From: CAYTTR01 sp964440805
GTDB lineage: Bacteria; Acidobacteriota; Aminicenantia; Aminicenantales; Aminicenantaceae
DNA: 23,404 nucleotides
Assembly: GCA_964440805.1 (NCBI GenBank)
Contig: CAYTTR010000039.1
Location: 1 to 23,404, forward strand
Direction of reading: 5' to 3'
In this document: positions 6,744 to 14,385 of the stretch, one piece after another
Numbering within the stretch: the stretch's first letter is position 1
How the letters are laid out: each line of letters starts with the position of its first letter
Notes under the pieces: generated by a model
Databases searched by the model: none
The model's input: only the letters and a program-made list of their open reading frames with translations
Told to the model about the DNA's origin: nothing
Made by a program: the position numbers and the translations under genes

Positions 6744-7630
6744 TTATCTCTATTGCCAGCGGCAAAGGCGGAACAGGCAAGACCACTGTAGCTGTAAACC
6801 TGGCTTTGGCGCTGAAGGATCTTTTTCCTCTGCAGTTTCTGGACTGTGATGTTGAAGAACCTAATGCTCACTTCTTTTTAAAGCCTGAGCCTAAAGAACA
6901 AATCATTGTTGATATTCCAGTGCCGGAAATAGATGAGAAAAAATGCGATTTTTGCGGAAAATGTGCTGAAATCTGCGCCTATAATGCCTTAGCTGTTCTT
7001 AAGGACACAGTTATGGTTTTTCCCGGGCTCTGCCATGGCTGCGGAGGCTGCAGCCTGCTTTGCCCGCAAGAGGCTATTGTGGAGAAAGGGAGAAGGTGCG
7101 GAGTTATTGATTTTGGCAAAGCAGGTAAATCAGGTAAGGTTGGATCGATTTCTTTTATTGGGGGCAAACTGGATATAGGGCAGGCCATGGCGCCGCCGGT
7201 TATAAGAGAGATGAAGAAATTCATCAATCCCTTAAGACAGGTAATTATTGATGCTCCTCCCGGTACGTCGTGCCCGGTTATTGAGGCGGTCAAAGGAAGC
7301 GATTTTTGTCTGCTGGTAACAGAGCCTACTCCTTTCGGTTTAAACGATCTGCGGCTGGCCGTGGAGACAGTTAAAGAGATGGGAATTCCCTTGGGAGTGA
7401 TAATAAACCGGGATGGAGCCGGAGAAGGGGACAGCGGGGTGGAAGATTACTGTCATGAGGAAAACATATCGGTTTTAATGAAAATCCCCTTGGAGCGGGA
7501 AATTGCAGTAGCTTATTCAGAAGGAAAATCAATTATTGAATACAAACCATCCTGGAAGGCCAAATTTATTGAGTTATTTGAGGCGATTCGGAGCTTCGGG
7601 GTGAGAGGAAAGGAAGTGTTGAAACAGTGA
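6740..7630 (+). CDS. MinD/ParA-type ATPase with inserted 2x[4Fe-4S] ferredoxin domain (first paralogue)
   Basis: A deviant Walker A, GKGGTGKTT at 8-16, opens the 296-residue protein. A ferredoxin domain is inserted at about 63-115, with Cys69/72/75/79 and Cys98/101/104/108, the spacing for two [4Fe-4S] clusters. The Walker B/switch region IIDAPPGTSCP follows at 169-179. Such MinD-superfamily ATPases occur in pairs in the Desulfovibrio ORP complex (Orp3/Orp4) and resemble the Mrp/NBP35 cluster carriers. A role in ATP-dependent cluster assembly or transfer, or in cell-pole or division placement, is inferred from these relatives. Start overlaps the preceding stop (ATGA), so the genes are coupled. 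Confidence 0.9.
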   Translation: MIISIASGKGGTGKTTVAVNLALALKDLFPLQFLDCDVEEPNAHFFLKPEPKEQIIVDIPVPEIDEKKCDFCGKCAEICAYNALAVLKDTVMVFPGLCHGCGGCSLLCPQEAIVEKGRRCGVIDFGKAGKSGKVGSISFIGGKLDIGQAMAPPVIREMKKFINPLRQVIIDAPPGTSCPVIEAVKGSDFCLLVTEPTPFGLNDLRLAVETVKEMGIPLGVIINRDGAGEGDSGVEDYCHEENISVLMKIPLEREIAVAYSEGKSIIEYKPSWKAKFIELFEAIRSFGVRGKEVLKQ

Positions 7631-7675
7631 GGCAGTAAGGCGCAATGAGGTATGTGACCATGAAGTGATGAAACA

Positions 7676-8542
7676 ATGAAGCAATTAGTGGTTATAAGCG
7701 GCAAAGGAGGGACAGGCAAGACGGTTGTCTCTGCTTCTCTGGCTGTTTTGGCCTGCAACAAAGTAATGGCTGATTGTGATGTGGATGCTGCCAATCTTCA
7801 TCTTCTGCTTCATCCGGAAATCGAGGAGGAGCACTCATTTTCAGGGGGAAAAAAGGCCCGGGTAAATTTTGATGACTGTACTGCTTGCGGACGCTGCTTA
7901 GAGGTGTGCCGGTTTGGGGCGGTAGTGGAAGAAGAAGACGGAAAAGTCTCCATTGACCAGCTCTCCTGTGAAGGCTGCGGCATCTGTTCTTATGTCTGTC
8001 CTGAGTCGGCGGTTGAAATGGAGAAATCTATTTCTGGGCAGTGGTTTGTTTCGCGGACCAAATATGGTCCCTTTGTTCATGCCCGGCTGGGAATTGGTGA
8101 GGAGAATTCCGGAAAATTGGTTACCCGGGTGCGGCAAAAGGCTGTGGAGCTCGCTGAACAGAACGGTTTTGAGTTGATCATAATCGACGGACCGCCTGGA
8201 ACAGGCTGTCCGGTAATTGCTTCATTATCAGGAGCTGATGAGGTTTTGGTAGTGACAGAGCCTTCTTTATCCGGCATTCATGATATGGAAAGAGTGGTTC
8301 AGGTAGCAAGACATTTTAAGGCGGAGCCGTTCTGCTGCATTAATAAATTTAATCTGAATGAGGGGATGACCGATCGAATTGAGAAGTGGTGCCGGGAAAA
8401 TTCGGTTCCGCTTGTTGGCAAAATTCCTTATGACGAAATCGTGATTAAATCAGTAGTGGAAGGAATTCCTTTAGTTGAATTTTCAGAAAATCAGTCTGCC
8501 CGGGAAATTCAAAAAATGTGGGAAAAATTGGAGGTAAAATGA
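7676..8542 (+). CDS. MinD/ParA-type ATPase with inserted 2x[4Fe-4S] ferredoxin domain (second paralogue)
   Basis: A 288-residue paralogue of the preceding gene: deviant Walker A GKGGTGKTV at 9-17, ferredoxin insert at about 61-115 with Cys68/71/74/78 and Cys98/101/104/108, and IIIDGPPGTGCP in the switch region. The pair probably forms a heterodimer, as MinD-type ATPases dimerise around nucleotide (inference). The 45-bp gap before it holds degenerate ATGA/GTGA repeats and no good ribosome binding site. An in-frame TGA at 7661 rules out an upstream start. The end overlaps the start of the DUF4405 gene. Confidence 0.9.
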   Translation: MKQLVVISGKGGTGKTVVSASLAVLACNKVMADCDVDAANLHLLLHPEIEEEHSFSGGKKARVNFDDCTACGRCLEVCRFGAVVEEEDGKVSIDQLSCEGCGICSYVCPESAVEMEKSISGQWFVSRTKYGPFVHARLGIGEENSGKLVTRVRQKAVELAEQNGFELIIIDGPPGTGCPVIASLSGADEVLVVTEPSLSGIHDMERVVQVARHFKAEPFCCINKFNLNEGMTDRIEKWCRENSVPLVGKIPYDEIVIKSVVEGIPLVEFSENQSAREIQKMWEKLEVK

Positions 8543-9426
8543 AAAGAACCGATTGGAAATATTTGGTGGATAGCCTTCTTTTTATAAGCTTTTTCGGTTT
8601 GGCTTTAATCGGCATTCTCATGGGTTTTTTTATCGCCTCACTAAGGGTGCTGAAAGATAAGTACTTTTTAGGGCTTCACCGTCACCAATGGGGTGATATC
8701 CATCTCTATCTTGCCTTGACCTTTGTAACTTTGGGGATTATTCATCTTATCCTGAGCTGGAGCTGGATAAAGGGAAAAGCCAAGAATATTTTTAAAAGCG
8801 GCTGGAAAATAATGATGACTGCCACTGTGCTGGCGGGTTTATTGGTGGTGGTTCTTTTCTGGGCTTTTTCTCCTAAAAATTCATCCGTTTATGAAGGATA
8901 TGGTCTAGGGCGAGGAAGGAATCTCCAGGCCGGAGAGTCAAGGATTTCTACTCCGGCTCAAGAAAAAGAAATGACTGCCATTCAGGCTCAATCTCAATTT
9001 CCGGTTCAGGCTGAGGCTCAATCTCAGGTTAAAGAACCGGCAAAAGTTGTAGATGAGGATATTATTGAAGAAAAAACAGAAGAAAAGCGAGCCGCCGGGG
9101 GAAGAATATCTTATGATACTTCGGAGATTGTCATCACCGGCAGGATGAGTTTAAAAGATGTTGAGAGGGTAAGCGGGATTCCGGCTCAGCGCATTATTGA
9201 AGCTTTGAGCCTTCAGCCCGGCATATCCCTAAATGAAACCCTCGGCCGCCTGCGCAAAATTTACCCCTTCACTATTCAGCAAGTAAGAGAAGTAGTGGAA
9301 AAAGAAAGAGGGGGGGACGTTCCCCAAAGGGACACCTTTCACCCTGATAAAAATGCAGACACCGTAAGTCTAAAAAAGCTCTCCAGGGGAAGGGGTGGTA
9401 CCTTGGGGAACGTCTCCCTTTCTTAA
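8539..9426 (+). CDS. DUF4405-type membrane protein with C-terminal helical domain
   Basis: The ATG at 8539 overlaps the previous TGA (ATGA) and follows TTGGAGGTAAA, so I prefer it to the ATG at 8518. The 295-residue protein has membrane segments at about 10-33, 56-74 and 92-110. His47, His49, His55 and His69 are placed as in small cytochrome-b-like DUF4405 proteins, so haem binding is possible. An Ala/Gln/Glu-rich linker (135-185) leads to a domain at 198-253 with MSLKDVERVSGIP, seen in other redox membrane proteins. Residues from about 257 to the end are encoded by the palindromic element at 9304-9425 and look unrelated to the rest. It may pass electrons to or from the ferredoxin ATPases (inference). 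Confidence 0.75.
   Translation: MKRTDWKYLVDSLLFISFFGLALIGILMGFFIASLRVLKDKYFLGLHRHQWGDIHLYLALTFVTLGIIHLILSWSWIKGKAKNIFKSGWKIMMTATVLAGLLVVVLFWAFSPKNSSVYEGYGLGRGRNLQAGESRISTPAQEKEMTAIQAQSQFPVQAEAQSQVKEPAKVVDEDIIEEKTEEKRAAGGRISYDTSEIVITGRMSLKDVERVSGIPAQRIIEALSLQPGISLNETLGRLRKIYPFTIQQVREVVEKERGGDVPQRDTFHPDKNADTVSLKKLSRGRGGTLGNVSLS
9304..9425. repeat. Palindromic element copy C, long inverted repeat inside a gene end
   Basis: Two imperfect arms of about 42 bp face each other around a spacer of about 35 bp: left arm 9304-9346 (GGGGACGTTCCCC then AAAGGGACACC) and right arm 9381-9425 (complement of GGGAGACGTTCCCC then AAGGTACCACC and CCAGGGGAAGG). It encodes the last 38 or so residues of the DUF4405 protein and carries the overlapping stops TAA (9424-9426, +) and TAA (9425-9423, -) of both convergent genes. 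A T-rich run follows to the right. Confidence 0.85.
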
Positions 9427-10631
9427 AGTCTTTTTTCTCCCTGCAGTTTTTGGATTTCGGTTATGTCTTGGCTTACTTCAAGGACACCGAGGTAATTGCC
9501 CTGTTTGTCTCTTACAGGAAAGTAGCGGATGAAGATTTTTTTACCCTGAAGGTCGATCCAGAAATCATGCGGTTCGTTTCTTCCCTGGTTGAAGGAATTG
9601 ATAATATTTTCCACTTTATCCAGGCTTTGGGGTGGATGACAGTGCTGCACCTGGCGTCCTATAACTGAGCGGGTGCGGACGAAAATACGGTCTTTGTTGT
9701 CTGAGTAGTAGCGGACCCGGTCGTCTTTATCCACGAAAGTGACGTCGACCGGCAGGGTGTTAAGAATATTCATCAATTCATTAAGGCTGAGTGTGCCGGT
9801 AGGAAGATTTATTTTTTCCTCTTCAAAAACAGGCTCTTCTGCTTGAGCATGCTCCAGGTCTTTTATAAGGGCCTCGGTTTCCTTTGGTTTTTCGATAAAA
9901 ACATAGCCCACATCGTCGCTTTCTCTAAGTATTTGAACCCAGTCTCCTGAATCCAGTTTCTCAAGACAAGTGGGGAAAAGGATGTTTTCTTCCTTGAAAA
10001 TCATCCCTTGAATTTCTTCCATGAGAAGGGAAATTTTTTCCTGGAAAAGATTCTTCAGTTCATCCTTATTTTCAGCTTTCTCCAGGCCGGATATAGATTC
10101 TCTAAGCAGGTCGCGAATCTCATTGTCTTTGCCCCACATGACCTTGGAAGGACCGAAGAAACCAACCTTTTCTAAGTAGGGAAAAAGAACCTGTTCTTTT
10201 CTGTCGTAGTGGATGGTGATTTTTTTAAGCTCGTTCAGGCTTTGTTTTATTTCCGCTTTCCACTGCTCGAAAGAAAGCTCTTTGTGGTTTTTAGCTAATT
10301 CCTTGAGAGATTCGAGGCGCTTTGCGGTTTCGCGGTTTTCCAGTTTGAAAAGATATACCGGATGAGAAGGAGATGTTTCTTTGATCACTGATTTTTCCAG
10401 GGCTTTCTGAAAAAGCAAGGCGTGGACATTGCAGAATTTCTTAATTTCATCCGGGGAGAGGCCTTCGTTTATAAGCGCCTGTTCGATTTCTGCTATTTCG
10501 GTGGAACTTGCTTCTCCCACCTTTTCTTCGAATTCTTTCTTGGCTTCTTCCACGGACATTCCCTGGTGAAGTTTCCGGATTATCTCCTTCATGGCTTCTT
10601 TTTTACTTTGATTTTGATTATTTCCGCTCAT
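9423..10631 (-). CDS. DUF438 / hemerythrin-like / PAS domain protein
   Basis: The 402-residue protein has three parts. Residues 10-80 form a DUF438 region. Residues 85-225 form a hemerythrin-like four-helix bundle with His90, HYDRKEQVLFP (His141, Glu146), a WGKDNEIR element and EENILFP (Glu214/215). Residues 283-393 form a PAS domain with the family's conserved GRxVxHCHPP motif (325-333). Hemerythrin-like bundles bind di-iron or haem and take part in O2 or NO responses, as in the ScdA/YtfE repair proteins. AAAGGAG precedes the ATG. It lies 74 bp after an Rrf2 regulator on the same strand, so the two are probably co-transcribed and concerned with nitrosative or oxidative stress (inference). 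Confidence 0.85.
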   Translation of the reverse strand: MSGNNQNQSKKEAMKEIIRKLHQGMSVEEAKKEFEEKVGEASSTEIAEIEQALINEGLSPDEIKKFCNVHALLFQKALEKSVIKETSPSHPVYLFKLENRETAKRLESLKELAKNHKELSFEQWKAEIKQSLNELKKITIHYDRKEQVLFPYLEKVGFFGPSKVMWGKDNEIRDLLRESISGLEKAENKDELKNLFQEKISLLMEEIQGMIFKEENILFPTCLEKLDSGDWVQILRESDDVGYVFIEKPKETEALIKDLEHAQAEEPVFEEEKINLPTGTLSLNELMNILNTLPVDVTFVDKDDRVRYYSDNKDRIFVRTRSVIGRQVQHCHPPQSLDKVENIINSFNQGRNEPHDFWIDLQGKKIFIRYFPVRDKQGNYLGVLEVSQDITEIQKLQGEKRL

Positions 10632-10664
10632 CTTTTTCTCCTTTAACTTTTATAAAATCATATA

Positions 10665-10715
10665 AAACGCGTTAAACGCAACAAACGCTATAAACGCTAT
10701 AAACGCTATAAACTC
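10665..10715. repeat. Nonamer tandem array, AAACGC-N3
   Basis: AAACGC recurs every 9 bp at 10665, 10674, 10683, 10692 and 10701, with AAACTC at 10710; the variable triplets are GTT, AAC, TAT, TAT, TAT. The array runs into the 3' end of the Rrf2 gene: its stop codon (complement of 10706-10708) is made of array sequence. Confidence 0.9.
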
Positions 10716-11119
10716 CCTTCATCTTTAAGCAGGCCGGCCAAAGTGATCGATTCCAATTCCTTTAAAAACGACCGTTCAAGGAGTTTGATTCTTTTGCGGA
10801 GAGGGCAGGTTTTAATGTCCGGGCAGATTTTTTCCTTAAAAACACACTCATTAAGTTTAACCGGGCCCTGGAATATGCGGATTATTTCAATAAGGGAGAT
10901 TTTATCCGGAGGGCGGTTAAGACGAAAACCTCCACCTTTTCCTTTAAAAGACTGAAGAATTCCTTCTTTATTTATAATCTGAAGAATTTTTCTGAGGAAA
11001 GGATGGGAGACGGATAGCTCATCAGAGAGATCAATAACTGAAATTTTTCTGGAACTGTTTTTAGCAAGATAGAGAAGTGCTTTGACAGCGTTATCGGTAT
11101 CCCTGTTTATTAACTTCAT
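10706..11119 (-). CDS. Rrf2-family transcriptional regulator, probable Fe-S sensor
   Basis: A 137-residue Rrf2 protein: winged helix-turn-helix over about 1-70 (KISVIDLSDELSVSHPFLRK as recognition region, then GKGGGFRL as the wing) and a dimerisation helix after 110. Three cysteines, Cys92, Cys99 and Cys105, stand where IscR, NsrR and RsrR bind their [2Fe-2S] or [4Fe-4S] cluster, with spacing C-x6-C-x5-C. Linkage to a hemerythrin/PAS protein favours an NsrR-like NO or redox sensor over IscR, since no isc/suf genes are seen. Autoregulation would be usual. The stop codon is supplied by the adjoining nonamer array. Confidence 0.88.
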   Translation of the reverse strand: MKLINRDTDNAVKALLYLAKNSSRKISVIDLSDELSVSHPFLRKILQIINKEGILQSFKGKGGGFRLNRPPDKISLIEIIRIFQGPVKLNECVFKEKICPDIKTCPLRKRIKLLERSFLKELESITLAGLLKDEGSL

Positions 11120-11127
11120 TTGATTCC

Positions 11128-11156
11128 AGTTTAGTTTCTACTCTTCATTTTTTCAA
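11128..11156 (-). promoter_or_regulatory. Sigma70-type promoter for the Rrf2-DUF438 pair
   Basis: On the minus strand TTGAAA (11156-11151), a 17-bp spacer and TAAACT (11133-11128, four of six matches). Transcription would begin only a few bases before the ATG at 11119, giving a very short leader. Confidence 0.4.
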
Positions 11157-11190
11157 GCATAATGACCCGCTCTCTTTTCTCCTCTCCCCC

Positions 11191-11289
11191 AAACGCAATT
11201 AACGCAACAAACGCAATTAACGCAACAAACGCAATTAACGCAACAAACGCAATTAACGCAATAAACGCAATTAACGCAAGTAACTCTAT
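11191..11289. repeat. Nonamer tandem array with 18-bp higher-order unit
   Basis: Eleven units with exact 9-bp spacing. AAACGCAAT alternates with TAACGCAAC (later TAACGCAAT, TAACGCAAG, then TAACTCTAT), so the array has mostly evolved as an 18-bp dimer. Palindromic copy D adjoins it on the right. The rest of this 310-bp divergent region (11120-11429) holds two promoter candidates and no gene. Confidence 0.92.
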
Positions 11290-11291
11290 TT

Positions 11292-11332
11292 GGAGTAAGG
11301 GGTGTCCCTTTGGGGAACGTCCCCCCTCTAAT
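11292..11332. repeat. Palindromic element copy D, single arm
   Basis: The family sequence is present on the complementary strand: GGTGTCCCTTT followed by GGGGAACGTCCCC (11301-11323). Only one arm is recognisable. It lies between a nonamer array and a small TCACC/GGTGA hairpin, and TTGACA begins 18 bp beyond it (11350). Confidence 0.75.
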
Positions 11333-11349
11333 TTCACCCTAAAAGGTGA

Positions 11350-11378
11350 TTGACAGCGGTGGTTCTATTTTTTAGTTT
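11350..11378 (+). promoter_or_regulatory. Possible promoter of the M4 protease operon
   Basis: A consensus -35 TTGACA (11350-11355) is followed after 17 bp by TAGTTT (11373-11378), which matches the -10 consensus at only three positions. It is in the right place, about 50 bp before the start codon at 11430. Confidence 0.35.
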
Positions 11379-11429
11379 TAATAGTGTTTGGTCCCGTTCC
11401 TTCCTTATAAGAGGGAAAAAGGAGGAAAA

Positions 11430-13019
11430 ATGAGGAAAAACAAAGTAATTTTGGGAATTTTTCTGCTGTTTTTCTTTTTGGTTGGACCATCGGCAGCAGA
11501 AAATGTAGGAAAGAGCTTTGTCTCCGCTCCGGAGGAATACCGACTGGAGAAAGGAGATAGCAAGGAATTTCACCTGACCAATCGTTCCCTTGAGCAGTTT
11601 TTTAACCTCCAAATTGAGAAAGGCAACCTGGTTGCTTTCAGGCATCAAATAGATAGTCTGACCGGGATGGAACACATCCGTTATGCTCAAATGTATAAGG
11701 GACTGCCGGTTTTCGGCGGTCAGATTGTTTATCACCTGAAAGACGGAGTTCTGCAGAGCATCAACGGCGAGTACTTCCAGGTTAAAAATGTGGATGTTAA
11801 TCCTACTCTCCCCGGCGGCGAAGCTGCTGAAGCCTACCGCCTTCATCTGGAAAAACCGTCCTTGAAGGAGAAGACTGGAGAAAGAAGACTGGGGATTTTC
11901 CCCCTTTCGGACGAAGAATTTCGCTTAGCCTACGAACTTACTCTAATAGAAGAGAATCATTACAGCATGACCGGTATAGTGGATGCTCATACCGGAGAAA
12001 TACTTTTACAATATTCCAATATTCATTTAGATGAACCTGCCATCGGATTTGGTTATAACTACCACGGTATCAGCATGAAGCTGGCTACCACTCTATACTC
12101 AGACGGTTATTATTATCTCTTTGATGAAAAAAGAGTCAGGCCTTTCAATCATTACACATTCAATTACAAGAAAGGTTATATCCCTGGCGATGGAGATAAT
12201 TACTGGGATTTTGACGGAGTTCTGGTAAGCGGTCATGCTCTGGTGGGACTTATCTACGATTTCTATTTCAAATTTTTCGGCAGGAAAGGGATAAATGACA
12301 ACAATCTGGATACAATTGTTTTTCTTCACAACAACAAATACAAGGACAATGCCTTTTGGAACGGTGAAAGCTTGAATTTCTGTGTTCCGGGAAAGAAAAA
12401 CTTTCAGACCGCAGCTTGCCTGGATGTAGTCGCTCATGAATATACCCATGGAGTAACCGACTATTCCTCCGATTTATTATATGCATTTGAATCGGGGGCT
12501 CTTAATGAGTCGTTTTCCGATATCATGGGGACTGCGGCCGAGTTTTACTGGTACCCTGAAGGGGAGGGATTGTATATGGCCGACTGGTATATAGGTGAAG
12601 ACGGCTTGCCTTATTACAGCATTCAAGGCTGCCGCAATTTGGCTGACCCCAACACCAATTCTCAACTGGGGGATCCGAGATATCCTGATCCCTGTCATCT
12701 TTCTCAGAAGTACAATGTACCTTATGAGATAGACGCGGGAGGAGTTCATCTTAATGCTACTATCTATGCCCATGCTTATTATCTTCTGGCTAACGGGGGC
12801 CGCAACCGGGTATCCAAAATCAGGGTAAATGGAATTGGAATCGATAAAGCTTCAAAAATCTTTTATATTGCCTGGGTCTATTACTTGACCAGGTATTCGG
12901 ATTTTCGTGATGCTGCCAATGCCTTGCTGGAAGTGGCCTATTCAGAATACGGAGGAGGAAGCGAGGAATACCGCCAGACCATAAGAGCAATGGAAGCAAT
13001 AGGCTGGATTGTAAACTAA
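11430..13019 (+). CDS. Secreted M4-family (thermolysin-type) metallopeptidase
   Basis: I prefer the ATG at 11430 because AAAGGAGGAAAA precedes it and the product then begins with a signal peptide (MRKNK, a long hydrophobic stretch, cleavage near SAA at 21-23). The 529-residue preproenzyme has an FTP/PepSY-type propeptide (about 35-195) and a catalytic domain. The zinc site is complete: HEYTH at 336-340 (His336, Glu337, His340), third ligand Glu360 in GALNESFSDIMG, and catalytic His440 in AGGVH. The precursor length fits the family. It probably degrades extracellular protein. The next gene starts 11 bp later, so the two form an operon. Confidence 0.93.
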   Translation: MRKNKVILGIFLLFFFLVGPSAAENVGKSFVSAPEEYRLEKGDSKEFHLTNRSLEQFFNLQIEKGNLVAFRHQIDSLTGMEHIRYAQMYKGLPVFGGQIVYHLKDGVLQSINGEYFQVKNVDVNPTLPGGEAAEAYRLHLEKPSLKEKTGERRLGIFPLSDEEFRLAYELTLIEENHYSMTGIVDAHTGEILLQYSNIHLDEPAIGFGYNYHGISMKLATTLYSDGYYYLFDEKRVRPFNHYTFNYKKGYIPGDGDNYWDFDGVLVSGHALVGLIYDFYFKFFGRKGINDNNLDTIVFLHNNKYKDNAFWNGESLNFCVPGKKNFQTAACLDVVAHEYTHGVTDYSSDLLYAFESGALNESFSDIMGTAAEFYWYPEGEGLYMADWYIGEDGLPYYSIQGCRNLADPNTNSQLGDPRYPDPCHLSQKYNVPYEIDAGGVHLNATIYAHAYYLLANGGRNRVSKIRVNGIGIDKASKIFYIAWVYYLTRYSDFRDAANALLEVAYSEYGGGSEEYRQTIRAMEAIGWIVN

Positions 13020-13030
13020 AGGGGGAAGTG

Positions 13031-14128
13031 ATGATTAGAAAAAACGCTGTAATTTTAGTCGTCTTGGCGGGCTTACTTTTTTCTTGGGGATTGGCTGAGG
13101 CAGGTCAGGAGGACGGCCTGAAGGTTCGGGTAAAAGTGAGTGTGGCTAATATCCGGAGTCAGCCTTCTTTGTCCAGCGCAGTGGTTCATCAGGCGTCAAT
13201 GGGAACTGAGTTCCAGGCCTTGGAAAAAAGGGGAGGCTGGTTCCTGATTGTGGTTCCTGCTGAGGGCAACCGGCCTGAGATGAGAGTATATATTCATCAG
13301 AGTGTTGTCGAAATTGTGGCCGATGAGGAGAGAATTGTTGGAGAAGAATTTCAGGAAAAAGAAGAGAAGACAAAGGAAGAATCTGAAAGAAAAGCAGCCA
13401 GAATAGAGCCTGTAAGCGCGTCTCCCGAATCATTTGGAGAAATTAAAAGGCAGCCAAAAGCGGAATTTCGGCGGATTTATTTTTTAACCGGATTCAACAT
13501 GGGATTTCAGGAGGAGGATATAACCCGATCCTGGACAGAACAGATCTATTATGAAACGGCCGCTTCCAGTTTGGGTTATGGGGTAAAGAAAGGATTTCCT
13601 GTGTCTGCTTCTCTTGGATTTATGGTTACACCTGAAATTGGACTTGAGCTGGGAGTGGATATAACTTCGAGAGATATTGATGGAACTTTTTCATCTTCGA
13701 TTCCTCACCCTCTGCTTTTTGAATCAAACCGGACAGGAGAAGGCACCGGCGCTTATTCGCTTAGTGAAAATGCAGTGACTCTGTGTGCTGTTTATGCTGC
13801 CAGATTTGGCCGGATGGGGATTGATGTTTTCGGAGGCGGGGCCTATATTATGGCCAAGGCAAATGTAATTTCTTCTATCAGTTTCAGTGAAAGTTATCCT
13901 TACGACTCGATAAGCCTTTCAGCGAGCAGCAGCGAAATATCTAAAAATGTATTCGGGTTCATAGGAGGGGCGCGCTTTCTTTTTTATATAAGTGACGGTT
14001 TTGCCCTTTTCGGAGGAGCCAGCTATCTTAACGGAAAAGCTGCGTTTGCTCCCGATACCGGAATCCCGGGACCGGAAATTACCTTAGGAGGCTTAAAGGT
14101 CGGTGGAGGCCTAAAACTCCTCTTTTAA
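13031..14128 (+). CDS. SH3-like domain plus outer-membrane beta-barrel protein
   Basis: The ATG at 13031 is better spaced from AAAGGGGGAAG than the GTG at 13028. The 365-residue product has a signal peptide (about 1-25, LAEA cleavage), a bacterial SH3-like domain (33-96, with ANIRSQPS and GGWFLIVV), a charged linker (97-145, many Lys/Glu) and an OmpA-like barrel of about eight strands (148-365) ending in Phe, the usual outer-membrane insertion signal. The SH3 part may grip peptidoglycan while the barrel sits in the outer membrane. Its TAA stop (14126-14128) is at the edge of palindromic copy E. Role unknown. Confidence 0.75.
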   Translation: MIRKNAVILVVLAGLLFSWGLAEAGQEDGLKVRVKVSVANIRSQPSLSSAVVHQASMGTEFQALEKRGGWFLIVVPAEGNRPEMRVYIHQSVVEIVADEERIVGEEFQEKEEKTKEESERKAARIEPVSASPESFGEIKRQPKAEFRRIYFLTGFNMGFQEEDITRSWTEQIYYETAASSLGYGVKKGFPVSASLGFMVTPEIGLELGVDITSRDIDGTFSSSIPHPLLFESNRTGEGTGAYSLSENAVTLCAVYAARFGRMGIDVFGGGAYIMAKANVISSISFSESYPYDSISLSASSSEISKNVFGFIGGARFLFYISDGFALFGGASYLNGKAAFAPDTGIPGPEITLGGLKVGGGLKLLF

Positions 14129-14239
14129 GAGAGGGGACGTTCCCCAAGGTACCACCCCTTCCCCTGGAGCGAGTGAAATGAGCGTGGCGAGCTCACCCTA
14201 AAGAGAATAGTTGATAGCGTTCATAGCGTTCATTGAATT
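14128..14239. repeat. Palindromic element copy E with attached nonamers
   Basis: The arm GGGGACGTTCCCC, AAGGTACCACC, CTTCCCCTGGAG (14132-14169) is followed by a stretch of about 32 bp containing GAGCG/GAGCTC that copy F lacks. Then come AGAGAATAGTTGATAGCGTT and three nonamers, GATAGCGTT, CATAGCGTT and CATTGAATT (14213-14239). Copy F at 16437-16497 has the same order on the opposite strand. Confidence 0.8.
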
Positions 14240-14266
14240 GCCTTAATGCGATACGGGCTGGAAAGA

Positions 14267-14385
14267 TGAGATTGCCGCATGAATTTAATTCGCTGGCAAC
14301 GGGGGATGCTGTAGCGACTATTCCCCCTCGTAATGAGCGGGTACACCCTACTCTCCATCCCTTCGGCTTGCCCCTTACGAGGAGG
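14267..14385 (+). ncRNA. Possible structured leader or third palindromic repeat
   Basis: Three inverted repeats follow one another: TTGCC/GGCAA with an inner GAATT/AATTC near 14268-14299, GGGGGA (about 14301-14306) with TCCCCC (14322-14327), and a perfect CCTCGTAA (14326-14333) with TTACGAGG (14375-14382). The second and third share bases 14326-14327, so they compete in part. The last arm borders the GGAGG before the lipoprotein gene. It may be a regulatory leader or an interspersed palindromic repeat; I match it to no known RNA family. Confidence 0.35.

Noticed and set aside
7631..7675. Degenerate ATGA/GTGA repeats before the second ATPase as another nonamer array.
   Set aside because: Spacing is irregular (8 to 11 bp) and the AAAC skeleton is missing. 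It may be a decayed array but cannot be supported.
4416..8542. Nitrogenase (nif) cluster because of the NifX-like gene.
   Set aside because: No nifHDK, nifE/N or nifB radical-SAM gene is present. The MinD-type ATPases have inserted ferredoxins and are not NifH.
11131..11353. Frames on both strands through the AACGC array (IALIAF-type and NAINAT-type repeats).
   Set aside because: A 9-bp period is a multiple of three, so any frame without a stop in one unit stays open. There is no ribosome binding site or homology.
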